Positions 52,445 to 58,478 of a stretch of DNA of 58,478 nucleotides are shown piece by piece. The notes under the pieces were generated by a model. That model was not told the DNA's origin, did not search any database, and was given only the letters and a program-made list of their open reading frames with translations. Within the stretch, counting starts at the first letter, position 1. Each line of letters begins with the position of its first letter. A program made the position numbers and the translations under genes. This DNA comes from Allomuricauda sp. (GTDB taxonomy: Bacteria; Bacteroidota; Bacteroidia; Flavobacteriales; Flavobacteriaceae): the NCBI RefSeq assembly GCF_002699205.1, contig NZ_PABT01000043.1, positions 1 through 58,478 on the forward strand, given 5' to 3'.

Positions 52445-54436
52445 TTGGTCATGATGAAAACAGCTTTAAAGATCTTATTGTCAATTGCGGTGCTCCTGCC
52501 CTTATGGGCGAGTGCCCAGATAACCTTGCCCCCTATCTTTTCCTCCCATATGGTATTGCCGCGGGATGTGAACATTCCCATAAAGGGAAAGGCCCGTCCC
52601 AAAGCCACCCTAACGGTGGGCATTGCGGACCAGGTATATGTGGTGGATGCCGACAGGAACGGGACATGGGAAGTGGATATCCGGCCCCTGGCCGCCGGGG
52701 GGCCTTTTGAACTCAAGATCCAGGATGACAGGGGGGAGAAACTGGTTTTGGACAATCTGTTGGTGGGCGACCTATGGCTCTGTGCGGGGCAATCCAATAT
52801 GGAATATTCCCTTAACAAGTTGGGCTACAGGGAAACCCCTGATGATGATTACGATGCCCCACATCTCAGGTTATGTTCGGTATGGGTGGACCGGGACTAT
52901 CTTCCCAGGGAAGAGGTGTCCAATGCGGTCTGGCAGGAAGTCTCAAAGGAAACGGCACGGAACTTTAGTGCGGTGGGCTATTTTTTTGGAAGGAACCTGG
53001 TCGAGGACAACGATGTTCCCATTGGCCTCATTAGCAGCAATCTCGGGGCCACGGCCATCGAGACATGGATGGGGATGGATGTCCTTAAGACCTTTCCGCA
53101 GTTCGACGAGGTCACCGGGAAGGTGGCCAAGATCGATAAAAGTTTTGGCGACCTGGATCAGGAACTGGAAAAATTCAGGACGAAGTGGGATGACAAATAT
53201 TACCTCAAGGGCCCTGGAATGGAAGGGGAGTGGTACAGGGATGATTATGATCATTCCGATTGGGAAGAATGTACCTTGCCGGCGTTCTGGGAAGATTTTG
53301 GGTATGGTTCACATGATGGGAGCATGTGGTTCAAAAGAACCTTCGACCTGGATTCGGTCCAATTGAAAAGCGACTTTGCCATAGTGCTCAACCAGATTGA
53401 CGATTACGATCGGGTATGGCTCAACGGGGTACAGATCGGGGAATCCTTTGGAAAGAGCAATTTTAGGAACTATACCGCTCCCAAGGAGATTCTCCGACCA
53501 AAGGGGAACGTGCTCACGGTCCGTGTCTTTGATGTGGGGGGAAAGGGGGGCATGTACACCAATGCATTTTGGGGCAACCCCATCCTCAACGGGACCTGGA
53601 AGTTCAAAAAAGGGGTCCGTATCGATCCCAAGAGGTTCCCAAAGCCCATAGTGGCCAATGGCAGCCCCTTTTCCCATCCCATGCTCCTGTACAATGCAAG
53701 TATTGCCCCATTGCACAAATTGCCCATAACGGGGGTCATCTGGTACCAGGGAGAGGCAAATGAGGCCAGGGCAGTGGAATATGGGTCCCTGCTACCTGCC
53801 ATGATCCAGGACTGGCGTAAAAAATGGAACAATCCAAAAATGCCCTTTTTATTGGTCCAATTGGCCAATTACAGGCAGGAGGACAGAACACCTGGGGACA
53901 GTAAGTGGGCGGAACTCCGCGAATCCCAGATGAGGGCCACTTCCTTGGAGAACGTGGATATTGTGACCGCCATAGATATCGGGAACGCCGATGATATCCA
54001 TCCCTACAACAAAAAGGAGGTGGGCCGGAGATTGGCCCTGTTGGCCGAGTATTATAGCTATGGCGGTGGTACCCTTAAAAAAGGACCGGTCCATATATCT
54101 TCCAGATTGACGGGCTCCGCTATTTTGATCGATTTCGATACCCATGGCGGCAGGTTGGAGAGCAAGGACAAGTATGGCTATGTAAGGGGCTTCGCCATTG
54201 CAGGGGCGGACGGGAAGTTTCAGTGGGCCAAGGCGGAGATCGTGGACGATAACACCGTGAAGGTGTACAACGGGACCATCAAGAACCCACTGTATGTCAG
54301 GTACGCATGGTCGGACAACCCCGGACCGCTGGACCTGGTCAATGGGGATGGATTGCCCGCCTTTCCTTTCCGGACGGATGATTTTGAACTCAGCACCGCT
54401 AAAAATAAATACCAGTATGATCCGCATGCATTTTAA
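52445..54436 (+). CDS. Sialate O-acetylesterase-type (SASA) carbohydrate esterase
   Basis: A 663-residue secreted enzyme (start MVMMKTALKILL; the Met at 52454 is also possible) with a signal peptide ending near WASAQ. The SASA nucleophile motif LWLCAGQSNMEYS and the oxyanion residues ISSNLGATAIETWMG are followed by a jelly-roll insertion (WFKRTFDLDSVQLKSDFAIVLNQIDDYDRVWLNG), then GVIWYQGEANEA and the catalytic DDIHPYNKKE (Asp-x-x-His). Such esterases remove O-acetyl groups from sugars. In this locus the substrate may be an acetylated mannose-containing glycan rather than sialic acid, since no sialidase gene is present. Confidence 0.9.
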   Translation: MVMMKTALKILLSIAVLLPLWASAQITLPPIFSSHMVLPRDVNIPIKGKARPKATLTVGIADQVYVVDADRNGTWEVDIRPLAAGGPFELKIQDDRGEKLVLDNLLVGDLWLCAGQSNMEYSLNKLGYRETPDDDYDAPHLRLCSVWVDRDYLPREEVSNAVWQEVSKETARNFSAVGYFFGRNLVEDNDVPIGLISSNLGATAIETWMGMDVLKTFPQFDEVTGKVAKIDKSFGDLDQELEKFRTKWDDKYYLKGPGMEGEWYRDDYDHSDWEECTLPAFWEDFGYGSHDGSMWFKRTFDLDSVQLKSDFAIVLNQIDDYDRVWLNGVQIGESFGKSNFRNYTAPKEILRPKGNVLTVRVFDVGGKGGMYTNAFWGNPILNGTWKFKKGVRIDPKRFPKPIVANGSPFSHPMLLYNASIAPLHKLPITGVIWYQGEANEARAVEYGSLLPAMIQDWRKKWNNPKMPFLLVQLANYRQEDRTPGDSKWAELRESQMRATSLENVDIVTAIDIGNADDIHPYNKKEVGRRLALLAEYYSYGGGTLKKGPVHISSRLTGSAILIDFDTHGGRLESKDKYGYVRGFAIAGADGKFQWAKAEIVDDNTVKVYNGTIKNPLYVRYAWSDNPGPLDLVNGDGLPAFPFRTDDFELSTAKNKYQYDPHAF

Positions 54437-55607
54437 AAATGGACTATGGGCCGTGCCCATGGCAATGATCTTGTCCGTCTTCGGTGTTTGGGCACAGGAA
54501 GTTTCCCCCGAGGTTGGCACCTACACGTTTGAGGCAGGGCCCGCCCCTGAATGGACCGCCTTGATGGAACGTACCTCGGGTTGGTTCGGGGCCGATGGGA
54601 TATTCAGTATTCCCTTGGACGGCAAAGAGGACCAAGGGGCGGCGGACAAAGAAACCCTGTTCATTTTTAGTGATACCTATATCGGGGAGGTCGTCCATAA
54701 CGTTCCCCGGCCAGGGAATGTCATGGTGAACAACAGCACGGCATGGCTGAAGGGGCTCGAACCAAGTGGGTCCGCAATTGATTTCGAGTACAACACGGAC
54801 GGCAAAGGAAGGCCCATTTCCTATTTTGTCCCGGACAACAAAAACGCCAGGGCGGACGAATATTTTTGGTTGGGCGACGGGTTTGTCAACCATGAAAAGA
54901 ACGATGCACTCTACATTTTTGCCTACCATGTGCATAAGACCGGCCCGAATGTCTTTGATTTTGAACAGACGAACGTGGCACTTTTAAAAATTGACGAGCC
55001 CAACAGACGGGGCATGGCCAGATCGGCCCAGATTGCCACGGATTTGGGCTTTGTGCACCCCACGGGGGGGCGTGTGTATTTCGGCAGTGGCATCTTTGTG
55101 AACACCAAGGAGGCCAATGCTCCCGACCCGGATGGATTTGTTTATATCTACGGCATCATGGAACGGCGTAAATCCTTGGTCGCGGCAAGGGTACTGCCCA
55201 AGGATATCGAGGATATGGACCGATGGAGCTTCTGGAATGGTGGACAATGGGTCGAAGGGAAGGAAAATGTGGCGGAAATAACCAATGCGGTTTCCAATGA
55301 GCTCAGTGTGACCCCGACGGAAGATGGCAACTATCTGCTCACATTCACGGTCCTGGGGCTTTCGGACAAAGTGGGGATCCGTGTGGGGACAAGCCCTGTG
55401 GGCCCCTTTGGGAAGATCCATGAGGTGTACACCTGTCCCGAGTACAAGGAAAAGGGACTTTTCACCTATAATGCCAAGGCACATTACCATCTGTCCAAAC
55501 CGGGGGAGCTCCTGATCAGTTACAACACGATCACCATGGATTTTTGGGAGGATATCCAGAAAGATGCGAGCATATATCACCCCAGATTTATAAAAGTAAA
55601 ATATTAG
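54417..55607 (+). CDS. Secreted DUF4185/DUF5005-like protein (first copy)
   Basis: A protein of 396 residues from ATG 54417, which overlaps the end of the esterase gene by 20 bases and gives a signal peptide (GLWAVPMAMILSVFGVWAQ); the longer frame back to 54294 lies inside the esterase and is rejected. Repeated strands with GWFGADGIFSIPLDG, LFIFSDTYIG, FWLGDGFVNHE, FGSGIFVN and VSNELSVTP fit a beta-propeller of the DUF4185/DUF5005 kind, a fold close to glycoside hydrolases of families 43 and 117. Function unknown. It is closely related to the next gene. Confidence 0.75.
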   Translation: MIRMHFKNGLWAVPMAMILSVFGVWAQEVSPEVGTYTFEAGPAPEWTALMERTSGWFGADGIFSIPLDGKEDQGAADKETLFIFSDTYIGEVVHNVPRPGNVMVNNSTAWLKGLEPSGSAIDFEYNTDGKGRPISYFVPDNKNARADEYFWLGDGFVNHEKNDALYIFAYHVHKTGPNVFDFEQTNVALLKIDEPNRRGMARSAQIATDLGFVHPTGGRVYFGSGIFVNTKEANAPDPDGFVYIYGIMERRKSLVAARVLPKDIEDMDRWSFWNGGQWVEGKENVAEITNAVSNELSVTPTEDGNYLLTFTVLGLSDKVGIRVGTSPVGPFGKIHEVYTCPEYKEKGLFTYNAKAHYHLSKPGELLISYNTITMDFWEDIQKDASIYHPRFIKVKY

Positions 55608-55638
55608 TAACGGGCAATGATGCCTTAAAAAAACGTAT

Positions 55639-56859
55639 ATGGAACACAGGACGAACAAACAATTTATCGCGGTGGCAGCCTCGTTTTTAATGCTGCTCTC
55701 GGGGTGCAACAACCGGACAAAGGGGAAAACACCCCCGGTGAAGGACATGGACACCGTTGCACCGGTTGCGAAAGTGGCCCCAAAGTGGGACCGACTGTTC
55801 ATAAAAAATGAGGGATGGTTTGGAGGGGACGGTATTTTTGGAATTCCCATGGACGGCAGGGAGTTTGTTCCCGCCACCGATAGTACGGTGACCCTTTTCA
55901 CTTTCGGGGATACCATGATCGGTCACCATGATGGGGAAACGCTTTTGCCGGAAGACTTTCTGATGATCAATAACTCCGTGGGGATACTCAAGGGCAAAGA
56001 ACCGGACCCGGACCATATGACCTATCACTGGAAAGAAGATGGGGACCATGGGGCCAAGGCACTTTTTACCCCAAATACGCCAAACTCCAAACCCCATGAT
56101 TACTATTGGTTGGGCGATGGGTTCGTGAACACGGAAGGGGATGGCAAGCTGTATATTTTTGCCTATCCCGTACGTGAGAAGGACACTACGGGCATTGGGG
56201 GGTTCAATTTTGAGCAGGTTGGGGTGAACCTGTTACAGATCCCAAAGGACGCTCGGCCCCCATATTCGGAACACGTACAGTTGGAGACCCCGTTTTTTGA
56301 TGCCGGGACCCAAACCTCATTTGGCAGTGCCATTTATGTGAATACCGAATCCGCCGGTGCACCGAAACCGGATGGGTACATCTATACCTATGCCGTATCC
56401 AACCAAGGGGGCTCCAAAGGGTTATTGGTGGCCAGGGTGCAGTCGAAAGACTTTGTGAGGTTTGATCGATGGAGGTTTTGGAATGGAAGGGATTGGGTGG
56501 AATCGATGGAAGAAGCTGCGGTGATAGCCAAGGATGTTTCCAATGAAATGAGCGTATCCCCATTGCCCGATGGCAAGATTGTGTTGACGTACCAACGTTT
56601 CACCATGGGCCCCGAGGTGGCCATACAGATCGGGGAGTCCCTTGTGGGTGCTTTTGGAGATCCGAAAATTGTGTATTTGACCAGTGAAAACCAAAACAGG
56701 GAAACCTATTTCACCTACAATGCCAAAGCGTACCCACACTTATCCAGGCCGGGGACACTATTGGTGAGCTACAATGTGAACTCCTTTGACTTTTGGGAGG
56801 ACATATTGAAGGATCCCAATCTATACCGCCCCAGATTCCTCGAAGTATCCTTGGAATAG
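55639..56859 (+). CDS. DUF4185/DUF5005-like lipoprotein (second copy)
   Basis: A 406-residue paralogue of the preceding gene, sharing GWFGGDGIFGIPMDG, TLFTFGDTMIG, YWLGDGFVNTE, FGSAIYVN, DRWRFWNG and VSNEMSVSP in the same order. It has a lipobox instead of a plain signal peptide (SFLMLLSGC, Cys near 23) followed by a linker of charged and Thr/Pro residues, so it should be anchored to a membrane while the first copy is soluble. It is the last gene of the operon and converges on gntR with two bases between the stops. Confidence 0.78.
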   Translation: MEHRTNKQFIAVAASFLMLLSGCNNRTKGKTPPVKDMDTVAPVAKVAPKWDRLFIKNEGWFGGDGIFGIPMDGREFVPATDSTVTLFTFGDTMIGHHDGETLLPEDFLMINNSVGILKGKEPDPDHMTYHWKEDGDHGAKALFTPNTPNSKPHDYYWLGDGFVNTEGDGKLYIFAYPVREKDTTGIGGFNFEQVGVNLLQIPKDARPPYSEHVQLETPFFDAGTQTSFGSAIYVNTESAGAPKPDGYIYTYAVSNQGGSKGLLVARVQSKDFVRFDRWRFWNGRDWVESMEEAAVIAKDVSNEMSVSPLPDGKIVLTYQRFTMGPEVAIQIGESLVGAFGDPKIVYLTSENQNRETYFTYNAKAYPHLSRPGTLLVSYNVNSFDFWEDILKDPNLYRPRFLEVSLE

Positions 56860-56861
56860 GT

Positions 56862-57620
56862 TCAACGCTTGATGTCTATGCTATAGGTGAACTGATCGGC
56901 GCGGTAATAACCGATATTGTATTCAATGGGCCTGTTCCCGGGGTCGTAGACCACGCGTTTTCTTTGGAGTATGGCCGAGTTTACCGGTACCCCCAGTTTT
57001 TCGGAAAGGAATTTATTGGCCAGGATGGCACTGATCTGTTCCCTTGAAAGCACAGGGATCGTATGGTATTCATCTTCCAGGATATCATAGAGGTAGCGTT
57101 CAAAGTCCTCGTTTCCGGTAATGCCTATTCTTGGATGGAAGTAACTGATGAAATAAACAAAGGGGCCATTGTCCAATCCCCGGAGCCTTTCCAATTTAAA
57201 AAGATCATGACCTTCCTTTATCTCCAGTTGTTCCGCTACCTCCGCATCCGCTTTGATCTGTGAGACCTTGATTTCATAGTTTCTGAAATCTATCCCTTGG
57301 GCGTGCATTTCTTGGCTAAAGCTGACCCAATTGGAAAGTCGTGTCTCCACCTGTTTTTTGGCCACTTTGGTGCCGACCCCCTTTTTTCGGATCAGAAGCT
57401 TTTCCTGGACCAACCTGTTGGTGGCCTGTCTTACGGTGTTCCTTGAAATTCCGAGCCGTTTGGAGAGGTCTACCTCTTTCGGTAAAAACTTGCCGTTCTG
57501 GTATTCCGGGTCGTTGATCATGTCCCGTAGTATCTCCTCTACCTGTAGGTGGAGGGGCACTGGGCTATCATGGTCGATACGGAGGGACTTAAGATCCCGT
57601 ATGTTCTTTTGTTCAGACAT
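56862..57620 (-). CDS. GntR/HutC-family regulator with UTRA domain
   Basis: A 252-residue protein. A winged helix-turn-helix occupies about residues 20-85 (VPLHLQVEEILRDMIND; FLPKEVDLSKRLGISRNTVRQATNRLVQEKLLIRKKGVGTKVA), followed by a UTRA ligand-binding domain (about 100-245: FKLERLRGLDNGPFVYFISYFHP; VVYDPGNRPIEYNIGYYRADQF). HutC-type regulators bind sugar phosphates or related ligands and usually repress nearby catabolic genes. It lies at the end of the sugar locus on the opposite strand. Motifs around TGTACGTAA in its own upstream region suggest autoregulation. Confidence 0.93.
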   Translation of the reverse strand: MSEQKNIRDLKSLRIDHDSPVPLHLQVEEILRDMINDPEYQNGKFLPKEVDLSKRLGISRNTVRQATNRLVQEKLLIRKKGVGTKVAKKQVETRLSNWVSFSQEMHAQGIDFRNYEIKVSQIKADAEVAEQLEIKEGHDLFKLERLRGLDNGPFVYFISYFHPRIGITGNEDFERYLYDILEDEYHTIPVLSREQISAILANKFLSEKLGVPVNSAILQRKRVVYDPGNRPIEYNIGYYRADQFTYSIDIKR

Positions 57621-57624
57621 TATG

Positions 57625-57651
57625 CAAACTTATAAAATTTGTACGTAACAA
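57625..57651 (-). promoter_or_regulatory. Proximal gntR promoter with palindromic operator
   Basis: On the minus strand, TAAGTTTG (57625-57632), a perfect -7 element, lies five bases before the gntR start codon, so a transcript from here would be almost leaderless. Just upstream is TTGTTACGTACAA (57639-57651), a palindrome with four-base arms and an ACGTA centre, in the place where it would block this promoter. Confidence 0.55.
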
Positions 57652-57743
57652 TGGGTCTTCCATGTACGATAAACCTTGGATCGGTGTTGTTGGCAGACCA
57701 ATGTCCATCCATACCGTCAGCATGCTCCTTTCGATGGTCCAGT

Positions 57744-57792
57744 CAAATGTAGCAAGTCCGGGTACGGCTTAACAATTTAAAACTGTACGTAA
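57744..57792 (-). promoter_or_regulatory. Distal gntR promoter with second operator half
   Basis: On the minus strand, TTG (57773-57775), a 21-base gap and TACATTTG (57744-57751) match the Bacteroidota promoter. Immediately upstream of the -33 element is TTACGTACA (57784-57792), the same core as the proximal operator. Two copies 140 bases apart suit looping by a dimeric GntR protein. Confidence 0.6.
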
Positions 57793-57892
57793 AAAATCAG
57801 GGACATGGCGCTGTTTTTTTATTGACGTGCTATGGGATGGTTTACACGGTGGGGGGCATGGCCGACGGGTAAGGTGGCGGCGGGCCATCGCA

Positions 57893-58478
57893 TCAATCAT
57901 TTTCAAGGCATGGTATTATATGCTTTTTTATCAATTCAATGCTGTCTTTGGAACGTGGCACGAATCGGGAAGCAATGGCAACCACCATTTTTTTGGTGGG
58001 AGACACAAATATCACATTCCCCCCATCACCTATGGCCGCAAAGTCCCTATGGTTTCCCCCGTCAATGACCCACCATAAAAAGCCATACGAAAGTTTTCCC
58101 CATTTACTTTGTGCCTTGACACTGTTCCCTATCCATGAAGGTGATACAATTTGCTTACCATCCCATTGCCCCCTGTTCAAATACAGCTGGCCAATTTTAG
58201 CCATGTCATTTGTTGAAAGGGTAAGTCCCCATCCAGCCGTATTGACGCCTTTTGGGTCCACAACCCAGCCCTTGGCATGTTTGTTTTTCAAAAATGCCAG
58301 GTATTCGTCCCTATCCTTGATCGGCACATTCCCGGGTGCCTTGATGTCAAGGTGCCTGAACATGTTTTCCGTGGCAAATTCAATTACGGGCCGGCCTGTG
58401 GCATTTGTGAGAATTCCGGATAATACCTGTATTCCAACAGTGTTATATTTAAATTCCCCTATTTTTCCCTTTCCTCCC
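57893..58478 (-). CDS. Serine hydrolase / beta-lactamase-family protein, partial (5' end outside the window)
   Basis: The minus-strand frame is open from the window edge (GGKGKIGEFKYNTVGIQVLSGILTNATG...) to the stop at 57893, about 194 residues. The class C-type motif Y-x-N appears as FKYNTVGIQVLSG, and the typical C-terminal parts follow: NTAGWGLTLSTNDMAKIGQLYLNRGQWDGKQIVSPSWI and GYGFLWW-like YGFLWWVIDG. The S-x-x-K nucleophile lies outside. Such proteins in sugar loci are often esterases or peptidases rather than antibiotic resistance enzymes. It reads towards gntR on the same strand. Confidence 0.85.
   Translation of the reverse strand, partial: GGKGKIGEFKYNTVGIQVLSGILTNATGRPVIEFATENMFRHLDIKAPGNVPIKDRDEYLAFLKNKHAKGWVVDPKGVNTAGWGLTLSTNDMAKIGQLYLNRGQWDGKQIVSPSWIGNSVKAQSKWGKLSYGFLWWVIDGGNHRDFAAIGDGGNVIFVSPTKKMVVAIASRFVPRSKDSIELIKKHIIPCLEND

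Noticed and set aside
1..58478. CRISPR arrays, rRNA and tRNA genes
   Set aside because: No regularly spaced repeats, rRNA-like stretches or foldable tRNA were seen by reading both strands, though short RNA genes could be missed by eye.

Overview
The window is a chromosomal segment of a Bacteroidota bacterium, most likely a marine-type member of the family Flavobacteriaceae. The evidence is a SusC/SusD pair, an IntDOT-like integrase, promoters of the Bacteroidota type (TTTG or TTG, a 19-21 base gap, then TAnnTTTG), many DUFs seen mainly in Bacteroidota, and few Shine-Dalgarno sequences. No rRNA, tRNA or CRISPR array was found. Base composition is mosaic: moderate GC at the left, clearly AT-rich at about 8-11 kb and 19-22.5 kb, and GC-richer in the right third.

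Layout. (1) 1-7.9 kb looks like core chromosome: an ABC exporter (ATPase end plus permease), an MscS channel, a DUF6268-like protein, a sigma-54 response regulator, PPK2 and an M28 peptidase. (2) 8.8-30.3 kb is a dense block of stress genes: two membrane or secreted unknowns with an MscS channel; two Hsp20s flanking an unknown protein; a YfdX-family lipoprotein; a Crp/Fnr regulator; ClpB; NADP isocitrate dehydrogenase; Dps; beta carbonic anhydrase; a short MscS-like protein; bestrophin; and a TrkA-C membrane protein. After a scar of transposase and gene debris come patatin, cardiolipin synthase, a DUF6134-like protein, HdeD, diacylglycerol kinase, an App1-type phosphatidate phosphatase and a DUF481-like protein. 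(3) 30.3-35.3 kb is mobile or decaying DNA: a gene remnant, a strong terminator, a tyrosine integrase, a multiply broken gene, an unknown gene and a HipB/HipA pair with frameshifted hipA. (4) 35.7-56.9 kb is one long polysaccharide utilisation locus. Its promoter is visible, and its genes are two small accessory proteins, SusC, SusD, a GH92 mannosidase, a large FG-GAP/ASPIC lipoprotein, a ROK kinase fused to mannose-6-phosphate isomerase, an MFS sugar porter, a sialate-O-acetylesterase-type esterase and two related DUF4185/DUF5005-like proteins. (5) A GntR/UTRA regulator with its own operators and a partial serine hydrolase end the window.

How it works together. The stress block has the core content (Hsp20, YfdX, Clp disaggregase, HdeD) of the transmissible locus of stress tolerance of Proteobacteria, but with a Bacteroidota set of partners: membrane-tension channels, lipid remodelling enzymes, iron and carbonate enzymes. 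Its own Crp/Fnr protein carries the FNR-type recognition motif ETLSR. Two nearly identical FNR boxes (TTGAT-N4-ATCAA followed by GTAA) sit exactly 22 bases upstream of the -7 element of the first hsp20 and of hdeD, about 16 kb apart on opposite strands. This is a sequence-level case that the block is one regulon, and it is the main discovery candidate. The sugar locus reads as a route for mannose-containing, possibly acetylated, glycans: outer-membrane import, periplasmic GH92 cleavage and deacetylation, MFS uptake, then phosphorylation and isomerisation to fructose-6-phosphate by one fused enzyme.
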